A stretch of DNA of 64,000 nucleotides from Flavobacterium johnsoniae UW101. GTDB lineage: Bacteria > Bacteroidota > Bacteroidia > Flavobacteriales > Flavobacteriaceae. Below the pieces are notes generated by a model. It did no database searches. It was given only the letters and a program-made list of their open reading frames with translations, and was not told where the DNA came from. The DNA lies in contig NC_009441.1 in NCBI RefSeq assembly GCF_000016645.1, positions 4,960,001-5,024,000 of the forward strand, read 5' to 3'. The position numbers and the translations under genes are program-made. This document shows, in pieces, positions 25,109 through 33,331 of the stretch. The first letter of the stretch is position 1, and every line of letters starts with the position of its first letter.

Positions 25109-25480
25109 TCAAAATATTTCAACATTTTCATTTCCTTCATCATCTTCTTCCAAATACAACTTCCAATTTAAGGCTTTTGCAATTTCCAAAAAAGTTTTAA
25201 TGTAAAGCGTTTGGTCAACTCCTTCTCTTTTAGAACAAACAATTGCTATCAAATTAATAAATGGAATTTCTTTTTCTTTTACAGCGAAATTTCCATCTTT
25301 AGTTTCCACTAAAACTAAATCTACCGAAGGAAAACCATCAGCATTAGAAAAGTTCTGATTTCCATTCTGCTTAAAATATTTAGTCTGTAATATAATATCA
25401 ACAACTGTTTTTGTGCTTTCTTTTTGAGAAAATGATAAGTCACTTTGAATATTATAGTAATTGTATATATCGCTCCACAT
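25109..25480 (-). CDS. Hypothetical small acidic protein of the immunity-like array
   Basis: A 123-residue cytoplasmic protein. It starts MWSDIYNYYNIQ, has FPSVDLVLVETKDGNFAV and EIPFINLIAIVCSKREG, and ends with a strongly acidic tail (LEEDDEGNENVEIF). The alternation of strands and the acidic end suit an immunity-type protein. The gene begins six bases after the stop of the upstream 453-residue gene, so they are co-transcribed. No family recognised. Confidence 0.55.
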   Translation of the reverse strand: MWSDIYNYYNIQSDLSFSQKESTKTVVDIILQTKYFKQNGNQNFSNADGFPSVDLVLVETKDGNFAVKEKEIPFINLIAIVCSKREGVDQTLYIKTFLEIAKALNWKLYLEEDDEGNENVEIF

Positions 25481-25486
25481 TTTATT

Positions 25487-26848
25487 TTATTTATCTGCAA
25501 TCTGCAATTTTTCAAATATCAATCTTTGCTCTTCATTTAATTCTTTTACAATTTTGGTAAAACCTTTACTTTGTCCAAAAGTGGTATACATAATACTTCC
25601 CCAGCAGTAATCTGCCATTTCCTGCGTATCGTTTCCACTGTCTGAATACTCTTTTATATCTTGATCTGTAAAATAATAAGCTGCAAAATTTTCTTTGCTG
25701 TCTAATAATAATTTCAAACTGTTTTCAGCAGAAAAATACGCAATAAAGGCTTTATTATGCGGATGCTCCTGCATTGACAACAGTGCATTAATATATACAC
25801 GGATTGACTTTTTGGTTACGCCGAATTTTTCTAAAAAAACCGAAGTAAATTTTGCCTGAATCGATTGGTGTTCTTCATCTACAGTTTTATAATAATCGAT
25901 GAGTGTTTCAAAATATTTTTCGTCTTGCAATCCTAAAGCAAAAACGGCAAAGGTCGAAGGCATGGCACAATTTTCATCTTCGAGGTTATTGTACCATTCG
26001 TATTCTTTTTTCGAAAGATTAATGTATTCTAAAATGCTTTTATGAAGGTTTGGATATTTAACCGCTCCGGCAAACAGATAGTTCTGTCCGCATTTTGGAA
26101 GTCCTTTTACAGGAAGCAGTTCTTTGTTTTTTGATGAAAATGCTATTTCATAACTTTTTGGAAAATCTGATTCTAGAAGAGCATTCACAAAATTCAATGC
26201 TTTACCATAACTTTCTTCTGTTTCATCATTGAGTTTGATATTTATTGTAGCAAAAACATCATTAGCTTTAGCTGTAAAATCACTGTCTTTATAATTTGTC
26301 AGTTCTTTTGGGAGTTTTCCTGTTCCAAATTTCTTAAGTTTTTCTACTTCATCAGAACCTAATTCAGTTACGATATCAAAATATTCATTTGCTGTAACCG
26401 AGGCATAACTTGGTCCGTATTTAATATGAGAAACCGCTAAATAACATAAAAAGCTTAAGAGTTCTTTTTGATCTTCTGACAAGTCTGGCTGAGAATGATT
26501 TTCTTCTGTTTTAGGAATAAAAATCTTGTATTTGCCTTTTTTAACTCTTTCAAAAGTATTAAAAACCAGTTCTTCTGTTTGTTTTCCAAGCGAATAATAG
26601 TAACTATCAAATCCATTTAACTTTCTTAATTTTTCAAAAAAAGCAATATACTGGTCTTTTGAGAAAGCTCTGGTTGTGAAAAAATATTCAATAATTTTAC
26701 CAAGAAGGAATTTTTCTCCCGTGTCCAGAAGATAGGGATTTGGATAAGCTTTATCTACTTTAACCGTTCCGTTTTCTATAGCTTCAATGAATCTCTCCAA
26801 AAGCGATTCGTTTCCTTCAATTTTTACTAAATAATTTAATTCTCTCAT
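25487..26848 (-). CDS. Large hypothetical protein, possibly DUF6138-like
   Basis: A 453-residue acidic cytoplasmic protein, by far the longest in the array. It is mostly helical with an HEAT/TPR-like feel: KFLLGKIIEYFFTTRAF, then LLSFLCYLAVSHIKYGPSYASV, NEYFDIVTELGSDEVEKLKKFG, and a C-terminal half with LHKSILEYINLSKKEYEWYNN and MADYCWGSIMYTTFGQS. No catalytic motif stands out. It may belong to the DUF6138 group; this is a weak match by eye. Seven bases separate it from the upstream SUKH gene. Its place inside a row of immunity-like genes is the only hint about role. Confidence 0.55.
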   Translation of the reverse strand: MRELNYLVKIEGNESLLERFIEAIENGTVKVDKAYPNPYLLDTGEKFLLGKIIEYFFTTRAFSKDQYIAFFEKLRKLNGFDSYYYSLGKQTEELVFNTFERVKKGKYKIFIPKTEENHSQPDLSEDQKELLSFLCYLAVSHIKYGPSYASVTANEYFDIVTELGSDEVEKLKKFGTGKLPKELTNYKDSDFTAKANDVFATINIKLNDETEESYGKALNFVNALLESDFPKSYEIAFSSKNKELLPVKGLPKCGQNYLFAGAVKYPNLHKSILEYINLSKKEYEWYNNLEDENCAMPSTFAVFALGLQDEKYFETLIDYYKTVDEEHQSIQAKFTSVFLEKFGVTKKSIRVYINALLSMQEHPHNKAFIAYFSAENSLKLLLDSKENFAAYYFTDQDIKEYSDSGNDTQEMADYCWGSIMYTTFGQSKGFTKIVKELNEEQRLIFEKLQIADK

Positions 26849-26855
26849 TATAGTT

Positions 26856-27533
26856 TTATTCGTTTTCTTGTAATTTCTTTAAATCTGCTTCTATTCGTTT
26901 TTTTGAAAGCAGATACGTTTTTAAATCAACTTGATTTTTCGTTTTATTTTCTTCCAGTTCTTTCAATTCAATACGCAGTTGTTTGTATTGAAGTTCTTTT
27001 TCTGAAAGCTCTTTTTCAGGATAAAGTATATCGAGTTCATCTTCGACATTGGTTGTTTTGCTCAAAACTTCTTCGAGTGTATTTCCTAAAAATACCCAGC
27101 AGTCGTCATCATATCCCAGATTTCCAGCCGGAACCAAAATTATCGGAAAACCATTATTTTCTCTAAGATCATAAGCATAAAACTTTCCGCCGCCGTTAAA
27201 TGCTATTGGCAGAAATGCCGGCGCCCAAATAGGGAATCCGTAATTTATATACATCTGCCGAATTTCTTCTAAGGAGAAAAAACCAAATTCACGTTCGCCG
27301 TTTATAATGCCTCCGCCGTTTGAATATTGTAAAAGCTCAATATATTCTTTGGGAAGTTTAAGCTGATGCGGAATAGGAAAATATTTTGAATCTCTGCCGT
27401 TTGGATACAAACTTTCGATATCTGGAAAGTTTTCAAATTCTTCTTTTGAAAATGGTTTTGTAAAGAAATCGTCTGAAACCAATTCTGTTAAACCGGACTG
27501 TTTATCGAAAAAGCTAAATTTACTGAACCACAT
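26856..27533 (-). CDS. SMI1/KNR4 (SUKH) family protein with coiled-coil tail
   Basis: A 225-residue protein with a SUKH domain in residues 30-165: PIPHQLKLPKEYIELLQYSNGGGIINGEREFGFFSLEEI, then FLPIAFNGGGKFYAYDLREN, then IILVPAGNLGYDDDCWVFLGNTLEEVL. The domain ends with a 45-residue charged coiled coil (KELQYKQLRIELKELEENK). SUKH proteins are a major class of immunity proteins against nuclease toxins in polymorphic toxin systems. Two bases separate it from the next upstream SUKH gene. The coiled-coil extension is unusual for the family and could bring self-association. Confidence 0.85.
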   Translation of the reverse strand: MWFSKFSFFDKQSGLTELVSDDFFTKPFSKEEFENFPDIESLYPNGRDSKYFPIPHQLKLPKEYIELLQYSNGGGIINGEREFGFFSLEEIRQMYINYGFPIWAPAFLPIAFNGGGKFYAYDLRENNGFPIILVPAGNLGYDDDCWVFLGNTLEEVLSKTTNVEDELDILYPEKELSEKELQYKQLRIELKELEENKTKNQVDLKTYLLSKKRIEADLKKLQENE

Positions 27534-27535
27534 AA

Positions 27536-28249
27536 CTATTCATTTTCTTCATCTTCATCATCGTCGTCATAAGCTTCGTCGTCATCATACGAAAGGTAAG
27601 ACCAATCGATGTCTATACAATCCAGAATTTCGTCAAAACGATTTTGATCGCTGGTTCCGATAAAAGCAGCAGTACAATTTTTATTTTGATCGAATGACAA
27701 ACTAATTACATCATAAAAATTGTTTGTATATACTTTTTGATTGTCTCTGCTTATTTCGGGTGCAGATTTCCAGTTTTCTTCCACAAATTTTACAATTTCT
27801 GAATCTACTGGACCTAAATAATTTCCATTGTATTTCAACCCTCCTAATGTTCCGTTATATACGCCCATAAACAGAAAGAAATTATCTGTAGTCTGGGTTT
27901 CAATTTCCCAATCTGATTGTTCGATGGTATCGTAACTTCCGTAAACCGGGGGATTATCCAGTTTTAAATCGTCTTTTTTAATTCCCCACATCGCCACAAC
28001 CTGATTTTCTTCATAAATAACCAGAACATCATCTTCAGAGAATTCAATTTCTCCATTGGGTTTCATTAGTCGGTTATGTGCGTAATTAAGGTTTTCTTCT
28101 TTTCCTAATTCCAGATAATATTCTTTGAGTTTTTTCGGAAATGTAATTTCTAAATCTTTTTCGACTGCGAGGATTTCATCTTCAGAAAATCCGTAGTTTT
28201 CCTTTTCAGAAAGTCCGTAAAGGCGTTTTATTTTTTGTATGTAGTTCAT
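27536..28249 (-). CDS. SMI1/KNR4 (SUKH) family protein with acidic tail
   Basis: A 237-residue protein. The SUKH features are FSEDEILAVEKDLEITFPKKLKEYYLELG near the start and NQVVAMWGIKKDDL with FLFMGVYNGTLGGLKYNG in the middle. The last 20 residues are almost purely acidic (YDDDEAYDDDDEDEE). Immunity proteins of this fold shield a nuclease toxin through an acidic surface, and the tail fits that style. It is co-transcribed with the neighbouring SUKH genes. No cognate toxin is visible in the window. Confidence 0.83.
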   Translation of the reverse strand: MNYIQKIKRLYGLSEKENYGFSEDEILAVEKDLEITFPKKLKEYYLELGKEENLNYAHNRLMKPNGEIEFSEDDVLVIYEENQVVAMWGIKKDDLKLDNPPVYGSYDTIEQSDWEIETQTTDNFFLFMGVYNGTLGGLKYNGNYLGPVDSEIVKFVEENWKSAPEISRDNQKVYTNNFYDVISLSFDQNKNCTAAFIGTSDQNRFDEILDCIDIDWSYLSYDDDEAYDDDDEDEENE

Positions 28250-28273
28250 TGTAAAGTCTTCTTTTTTTAGAGA

Positions 28274-28870
28274 TTAATATCTCCATTTTTTAACCGTTTT
28301 TTCGTCCAGCAGGTCTATAACAATTTCTTCTGTCCAATTATCAATTTCTTTATCATCAGAAAAATCATTTTGGGCAAAAATTAAACAACCTTTTAAATAG
28401 TCATCAACGGTATCAAAAAATTTAGTCAGGTAAGGTTTGTCGTCGTGGTCGTAGTAATAGATTTCTTTTGTTTCGCTGTGAAAGCAAAACATATTTCCGT
28501 TGCCTAAATAATCGCTGAAAGAAATTAAATATGGTAAAAGTAATTTATCTTCTTCTGTAAAATCAGGACCATATTGCGGTGCATCTGACCAAATATCTTT
28601 TATCCAGTCTACTTCTTCAAAGTCCTGAAGCTGTTCGCCAATATCAGCGATTCCGAATGTTTCGTAAAATAATTTTAAATTTTCTGGTAATGCAGTTCCT
28701 AATTTTGTTTCGAGTGCCAGAATTTCTTCTTTTGAAACAGGTTTCTTTAAATCATCTCCAAAATTATCAGCAATGGCTTCGATAATTTTTTTTGTATTTA
28801 TTTTCCAGTCCGGATCTCCAATTTTGTTAAACGGAATCAGAATATCGTCTTTTTTATGTATCTCAATCAT
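28274..28870 (-). CDS. SMI1/KNR4 (SUKH) family protein
   Basis: A 198-residue protein. The SUKH core is at about 45-155: SKEEILALETKLGTALPENLKLFYETFGIADIG, then DKLLLPYLISFSDYLGNGNMFCFHSETKEIYYYDHDD and FDTVDDYLKGCL. It is the first gene of the minus-strand run of ten array genes; 84 bp upstream, on the same strand, lies the HxlR gene. It is acidic and cytoplasmic. Its sequence differs strongly from the two next SUKH proteins, so these are not recent tandem copies but separate lineages, as expected for immunity genes collected against different toxins. Confidence 0.83.
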   Translation of the reverse strand: MIEIHKKDDILIPFNKIGDPDWKINTKKIIEAIADNFGDDLKKPVSKEEILALETKLGTALPENLKLFYETFGIADIGEQLQDFEEVDWIKDIWSDAPQYGPDFTEEDKLLLPYLISFSDYLGNGNMFCFHSETKEIYYYDHDDKPYLTKFFDTVDDYLKGCLIFAQNDFSDDKEIDNWTEEIVIDLLDEKTVKKWRY

Positions 28871-28954
28871 GGTGCAGGCTTATATATTTTACGAACTGTG
28901 AAAATACATAATTCCTTGTAAGATTGCAATTACTTTATGATTGATAATACAATC

Positions 28955-29275
28955 TTAATTATTCTCAGAAAAAAATTCAAGCTGTTTAAATACCGGAATA
29001 AGCGATTTTCCTTTTTCAGATAATGTATATTCGATGTGGAGCGGTTTTAATTTGATAATGTTTTTATCTAAAAGTCCAAATTCTTCCAGCTCGCGCAGTG
29101 CGGTAGAAATAGATTGTTTGTTTGCGCCTTTAATGTCTCTCAAAAGTCCGTTAAAACGTAATGGGCCGGCTTCAGCCAAAAGAAAAATCTGTGGTTTCCA
29201 TTTACCTGATAATAATTTTAGAAGTCCCTGAGCCGGACATTCGTTCTTTTTTGGGGAGCTGTTTTCTGTAGTCAT
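28955..29275 (-). CDS. HxlR-family winged-helix regulator
   Basis: A 106-residue HxlR/MarR-like winged helix. The family core is CPAQGLLKLLSGKWKPQIFLLAEAGPLRFNGLLRDIKG, followed by NKQSISTALRELEEFGLLDK and the wing LKPLHIEYTLSEKGKSLIPV. Cys13 just before the first helix is the position used in several HxlR proteins to sense electrophiles or disulfide stress. It is transcribed divergently from a DsbA-like lipoprotein gene, so it probably controls that gene and itself. Target site not determined. Confidence 0.9.
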   Translation of the reverse strand: MTTENSSPKKNECPAQGLLKLLSGKWKPQIFLLAEAGPLRFNGLLRDIKGANKQSISTALRELEEFGLLDKNIIKLKPLHIEYTLSEKGKSLIPVFKQLEFFSENN

Positions 29276-29289
29276 CTTTTTTAGACTAA

Positions 29290-29320
29290 TTGACTGGTGA
29301 TTAAATACGGACGAACTTTG
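29290..29320 (+). promoter_or_regulatory. Possible promoter of the DsbA-like gene
   Basis: TTG at 29290-29292 and GAACTTTG at 29313-29320, 20 bases apart, resemble the Bacteroidota -33/-7 promoter (TTTG and TAnnTTTG) with two mismatches. It lies between the divergent HxlR and DsbA-like genes and could overlap the HxlR operator. Confidence 0.35.
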
Positions 29321-29359
29321 CGTAAAAGTAAAAAACTAAGTGTAAATAAAACAGTTGTT

Positions 29360-30346
29360 ATGAAAATACTACCGCTGTTGTTAATCTTGATTTGCAGTAC
29401 CAGCTGCCAGTCGCAAACTAATTCGAAAATGAACGAAAACAAAACAAATCCGTTATTGTGTGATCCTGTAAATGGTATGTGCGAAATGCCGGCGGGTGAA
29501 ATATCAAATGAAAAAACGGTTATTAAAACAGAAAATAAACCTGTAAAAATAATTTATTATACAGATCCTATTTGTTCTTCATGCTGGGGAATTGAGCCTC
29601 AGCTTCGAAAATTAAAACTGGAATATGGTGATTATTTTGAAATTGATTACAGAATGGGCGGTTTACTGCCGGATTGGAGTTACAATAGTGGCGGAATCAG
29701 TAAACCATCTGACGTAGCACATCATTGGGACGAAGCCAGTTTGCATTATGAAATGCCTATTGATGGCGATGTCTGGCTTGAAGATCCGCTGGATTCTTCT
29801 TATCCGTCTTGTATTGCCATGAAAGCGGCGCAGATGCAGGATAAACAAAAGGCTATACATTTTATGCGGATTCTGCGTGAGAAATTGTATCTCGAAAAGA
29901 AAAATATTGCGAAATGGGAAAATATTGCCGAAGCTGCTAAACTGGCAGATCTGGATACCGAAAAGCTGAAAAAGGATTTTGAAATTGATGCTGTAAAGCT
30001 TTTTAGAAATGATCTAAACATGGCAAAAAATCTGAATGTAAGAGGTTTTCCGACTTTTTATTTTTCTGACGGAAATAACAATCAATTAACAGTTTATGGC
30101 TCTAAACCTTATGCTTCTTACGAAAATGCCCTGCTTGTCCTGGTTCCTGATGCCAAAAAGAAAAAGTTTGAAAATAAAAATACTTTGTCTCTTTTTGAAG
30201 TTTACCCAACACTGGCTCCAAAAGAATATGCAGTTATTCAAGATATATCTCTTAAAGATGCCGAAATCATTCTCGAAGAATTGTTACGAAAAGGAAAACT
30301 GGATAAAAAAACCATTAAAAATGGTTCGCTGTACAGTATAAAATAG
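29360..30346 (+). CDS. DsbA-family (FrnE/SpxH-like) lipoprotein
   Basis: A 328-residue protein. The start at 29360 gives a lipoprotein signal, MKILPLLLILICSTSC, with the lipidated Cys16; a start 63 bases upstream adds a charged stretch before it and is unlikely. The thioredoxin-fold core starts at KIIYYTDPICSSCWGIEP with CxxC at 72-75, then a helical insertion and NVRGFPTFYFSD with the cis-Pro. Two more Cys (34 and 41, CDPVNGMC) lie in the linker. FrnE-like oxidoreductases isomerise or oxidise disulfides; the lipid anchor places this one in the cell envelope. Divergent from an HxlR gene. Confidence 0.88.
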   Translation: MKILPLLLILICSTSCQSQTNSKMNENKTNPLLCDPVNGMCEMPAGEISNEKTVIKTENKPVKIIYYTDPICSSCWGIEPQLRKLKLEYGDYFEIDYRMGGLLPDWSYNSGGISKPSDVAHHWDEASLHYEMPIDGDVWLEDPLDSSYPSCIAMKAAQMQDKQKAIHFMRILREKLYLEKKNIAKWENIAEAAKLADLDTEKLKKDFEIDAVKLFRNDLNMAKNLNVRGFPTFYFSDGNNNQLTVYGSKPYASYENALLVLVPDAKKKKFENKNTLSLFEVYPTLAPKEYAVIQDISLKDAEIILEELLRKGKLDKKTIKNGSLYSIK

Positions 30347-30356
30347 TTTTAAAAAC

Positions 30357-30386
30357 AAAAGCCGTAAAAAGATCTTTACGGCTTTT
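30357..30386. terminator. Bidirectional terminator between DsbA-like and SUKH genes
   Basis: AAAAGCCGTAAA (30357-30368) pairs with TTTACGGCTTTT (30375-30386), flanked by A and T runs. It ends the DsbA-like gene on the plus strand and can serve the SUKH gene at 30391 on the minus strand. Confidence 0.88.
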
Positions 30387-30390
30387 GTTT

Positions 30391-31089
30391 TTATTTGATT
30401 TGATCATTAATCAATTTGACAATTTTATCTGTTTCTGTTTTAAATTGTTTTTGATATTTTACTCTTACAGCGCTTTTACCAATGTTGTCAAAATAGACCC
30501 AGCCACCAATTTTCTGGATGATATATTTGGGTTGTGTTTGTAAATTATATGATTTATCAACTGGGATTTGATCCAGAAAGATTTGATGAACAGTATCGAA
30601 TAGTGTTTTATTTAAGGAACCGTTTTTTATAAAACTAATATATTCCTGTGCAAAATTATAAGATGGGTCAAAATACAAATCATTTCCCAGCTTATACTTT
30701 TCGGCATAATAGTTTATTACATTTTCTAAGTTTTCAAAATAAATTACTTCGTCAGAATGCCGGGGAAGCAAAACAATAGGATTTTCATTATTGTTAATTA
30801 CTGTAATTATATCTCCGTCTATAGTTGCTGCAATGGTAAGTGAATTGAGTATAAGCTGTTCTTCTTTTTCGGTTAAAGTCCAAAAATCCATATAATCGCT
30901 AAAATTCGATTTAATGAAATCTTTGTCTGGCTGCTGCATCATTACTAATTCATTTATAGAACCTAAACCGTAAAGTATCAAAAACGCTTTATAATCTGGA
31001 GGTAGAGAAAAAGATATTTGATTATCAATTTCTTCAATTTCTGGTTTCGATAATGGTTTTGGTTCACCAATAATGTAAAGGTTGGTCAT
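30391..31089 (-). CDS. SMI1/KNR4 (SUKH) family protein
   Basis: A 232-residue protein. The SUKH pattern is seen in the first half: LSKPEIEEIDNQISFSLPPDYKAFLILYGLGSINELVMM, then LTIAATIDGDIITVINNNENPIVLLPRHSDEVIYFENLENVINYY. The C-terminal third (from about residue 150) is a basic helical segment that ends in KLINDQIK and is not typical of SUKH proteins. It lies nine bases downstream of the DUF1877 gene, and these two form a second, separate immunity-like unit. No toxin partner visible. Confidence 0.8.
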   Translation of the reverse strand: MTNLYIIGEPKPLSKPEIEEIDNQISFSLPPDYKAFLILYGLGSINELVMMQQPDKDFIKSNFSDYMDFWTLTEKEEQLILNSLTIAATIDGDIITVINNNENPIVLLPRHSDEVIYFENLENVINYYAEKYKLGNDLYFDPSYNFAQEYISFIKNGSLNKTLFDTVHQIFLDQIPVDKSYNLQTQPKYIIQKIGGWVYFDNIGKSAVRVKYQKQFKTETDKIVKLINDQIK

Positions 31090-31098
31090 ATTACTACT

Positions 31099-31605
31099 TT
31101 AAAGTATACTCACAATAACATGATGCTGTGTTTCTAAGGCTTTCTTGTAAAATTTAAGAAGCTCATCAAAAGCAGCTTTAAACTCTTTAATTAATTGTTC
31201 TTTATTTTCATCCCAAATTCCTTTTGGATAAACTTTATTTTTTTTTAATATTAACGGATCAAAATTGGCTACTAAAATATCAAAATCAATTTTTTCCATT
31301 TCGTCTATTATTCCTTTTATTTCATCATTCTCTGTAAAACTAATAAAATCAGCATCTTCATCTTCACTAAAAGTATTAATCCCTACAATAGCTTCACTAA
31401 GTTTATTGTCTTCAATAGGTTCTGTTGCCGAAACATTAGTTAAAAAGCAATGTAAGGCATCCCAAATTTTATCTATATCTATAGAAAGAAACTTTTTACT
31501 TTCTTCAATTTCAAATATTCTATCTGTCAAATCTTCATCATCTAAATCTATTAAATAATCTAATGTTTCTTCATCAACCATCAAATATTCAGCTATCATT
31601 CCCAT
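31099..31605 (-). CDS. DUF1877 / YfbM-family protein
   Basis: A 168-residue acidic protein that matches the DUF1877 (YfbM) pattern over its length: MGMIAEYLMVDEETLDYLIDL, then SIDIDKIWDALHCFLT, then EAIVG, DADFISFTENDEI and the tail ELLKFYKKALETQHHVIVSIL. YfbM-type proteins are found alone and inside polymorphic-toxin immunity arrays. The first gene of a two-gene unit with the SUKH gene. No membrane segment. Family call confident, immunity role inferred from the setting. Confidence 0.88.
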   Translation of the reverse strand: MGMIAEYLMVDEETLDYLIDLDDEDLTDRIFEIEESKKFLSIDIDKIWDALHCFLTNVSATEPIEDNKLSEAIVGINTFSEDEDADFISFTENDEIKGIIDEMEKIDFDILVANFDPLILKKNKVYPKGIWDENKEQLIKEFKAAFDELLKFYKKALETQHHVIVSIL

Positions 31606-31675
31606 ATTTTTTAATTTTAAAACTTTTACAAAAGTATTATTTTTGAAATAATAATCCTACATTAAAAATATACTT

Positions 31676-32149
31676 TTAAATTCCTTCCAAAATCAATTCA
31701 GCTGCTGCATCAATTGCCTGATTAATTATACTTTCGGGATTTCCAGTAAATTCAAAACGACGCGCTGTTTCTTTATCCGAAAAAATGATATGAACAAAAA
31801 TGGTTCCAACGGGCTTTTCTTCGTTTTCACTTCCGCCTGGAGTTGTAAGTCCGGTTAAGGCAACGCAGATATCTGAATTCATGTAACGATAAAAATTCTG
31901 TGCCATAAGTTTGGTCACTTCTTCAGATTCTGCACTGTATTTTTCGATTGTTCCCCACGGAATATGAAGCAGATCTTCTTTCATTGAAGAATGATAACAC
32001 ACCATTCCTCCTATTAATATTCGTCCGGAATTAAAAACTGTCGAGAATTCATAACTCATTTTTCCTGCCGATGCGCTTTCTACAAATGTTATGGTAAGAT
32101 TTTTTTTAATCAGAGCTTGGCAGCAGGCGGTTACTTTATCAGAAGCCAT
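31676..32149 (-). CDS. CinA-like amidohydrolase domain protein
   Basis: A 157-residue protein matching the C-terminal domain of CinA (PncC type), which deamidates nicotinamide mononucleotide. Visible are TFVESASAGKMSYEFSTV with the catalytic-site Ser, the GGMVCYHSSMKEDLL stretch and ICVALTGLTTPGG, and VGTIFVHIIF. The CinA N-terminal molybdopterin-binding domain is absent, as in stand-alone PncC proteins. The middle (SAESEEVTKLMAQNFYRYMNSD) fits the fold. It is monocistronic on the minus strand. NAD-salvage role likely, substrate not proven. Confidence 0.85.
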   Translation of the reverse strand: MASDKVTACCQALIKKNLTITFVESASAGKMSYEFSTVFNSGRILIGGMVCYHSSMKEDLLHIPWGTIEKYSAESEEVTKLMAQNFYRYMNSDICVALTGLTTPGGSENEEKPVGTIFVHIIFSDKETARRFEFTGNPESIINQAIDAAAELILEGI

Positions 32150-32386
32150 TTTCTATTTTGTTTTAGTTAAACAATTTTACTAATCAAATTTAAAATGGAT
32201 TGCAGAAATGAAACTTACATAATTTCTTACAGTTATTATATTATAAGTAACTGTTAATTATGCAGCTATAATGTATTTTCCTGTAAGATGTTCAGCTGGT
32301 TCTCTTGTTAATTTTGTAAAAAACACAGTATTAGTTGCTGAACTTTTCGGCAAAAGGCAGAAAATAATAACTAAAATAATCATGTT

Positions 32387-32869
32387 ATGGAAAAGCAAAA
32401 CAACTTTGAATATGGTCAGACAGATCCTGACTATATCGATCAAAATACACTAATTGATGGTACTTACTATAATGATGATCAATATAGTAAGGAGTTAACA
32501 AAGGAAAGTCCACAGGAATTTGGAGAAAGCGATCCAGATATAATTGAACAAAACACTCTTGTTGATAATGATAATTATGCAAGAGATGAGGACCAATATC
32601 AATATCAGGAGGAATTTATTGAAGATCTGAATCATCCTGAACAGGATTTTGAAAAGAATACCAATATAAGAGCAGAAAATATCCCGAATCAGGAACGAAT
32701 TGTAAATGAAGATGATCTGATTACTAACGACGGTAATCGTGATGATTTTGATGATGATTCGGAACCAGATTATGATAATGATCTGGAAAAAGACAGTGAT
32801 CTTGACGATGATGAGGAACTTGATGATTTTGATGCTGAGCATTATCCGGAAAATCATCCTAGAGAGTAG
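32387..32869 (+). CDS. Acidic low-complexity protein with internal repeats
   Basis: A 160-residue protein, extremely acidic, without signal peptide or membrane segment. Two 26-residue repeats are readable at about 8-33 and 45-70: FEYGQTDPDYIDQNTLIDG and FGESDPDIIEQNTLVDNDN, both followed by a DDQY/DEDQY end. The C-terminal third is Asp/Glu-rich (DDDSEPDYDNDLEKDSD). Probably intrinsically disordered. The gene lies 30 bases before a membrane-protein gene and starts a three-gene unit. Function unknown. Long reading frames on the opposite strand here are shadows of its codon bias. Confidence 0.6.
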   Translation: MEKQNNFEYGQTDPDYIDQNTLIDGTYYNDDQYSKELTKESPQEFGESDPDIIEQNTLVDNDNYARDEDQYQYQEEFIEDLNHPEQDFEKNTNIRAENIPNQERIVNEDDLITNDGNRDDFDDDSEPDYDNDLEKDSDLDDDEELDDFDAEHYPENHPRE

Positions 32870-32898
32870 AATAAAAATTAGTTTAAAAATATGGTTTT

Positions 32899-33318
32899 AT
32901 GACTTTAGCAGCTCAAATTGTCTGGTTATTTGTTCTGGCTGTTCCTATAGCCTGTATAAGCTGGACGGTAACACATGAAGAAATTTTTAGAGAACCTCAT
33001 GAATGGTGTGTCAAACGTTCTAAAAATGACCGATATATTTTGTCAAGAAAGTTTTTCTATCTGCTTACTTGCGAATACTGCTTCAGCCATTATGTTACAA
33101 TTGCATTTTTAATTCTCTGCAATTATAAACTTTTGTTAAACGACTGGAAAGGATATATTTTGGCGGGATTTTCGCTGGTGTTTATAGCAAATGTTTATAT
33201 GAGTTTTTTTGCATTGCTGCGTCAGGCCATAAAAAAAGAAAAAGTTGAAATTGAAAAAATTGAAACTGAAACCGATAATGAAAAAAATGTCACACAAAAT
33301 AAAAATACGTTTAATTAA
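32899..33318 (+). CDS. Small membrane protein with Cys pair (DUF1360-like)
   Basis: A 139-residue protein with three hydrophobic segments: about 5-22, 58-75 and 85-105. Between the first two lies a cytoplasmic-type segment with CVKRSKNDRYILSRK, and the second segment begins with LLTCEYCFSHYVTIAFL. The CxxC followed by SH at a membrane edge resembles the DUF1360 pattern of phage and bacterial membrane proteins, by eye only. A charged C-terminal tail (KKEKVEIEKIETETDNEK) follows. It sits in the middle of the three-gene unit. Confidence 0.6.
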   Translation: MTLAAQIVWLFVLAVPIACISWTVTHEEIFREPHEWCVKRSKNDRYILSRKFFYLLTCEYCFSHYVTIAFLILCNYKLLLNDWKGYILAGFSLVFIANVYMSFFALLRQAIKKEKVEIEKIETETDNEKNVTQNKNTFN

Positions 33319-33331
33319 ATAAAGAAAAATC

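Noticed and set aside
32495..32857. 120-residue Ile-rich frame antisense to the acidic protein
   Set aside because: It arises from the GAT/GAC-rich codons of the acidic protein read backwards.
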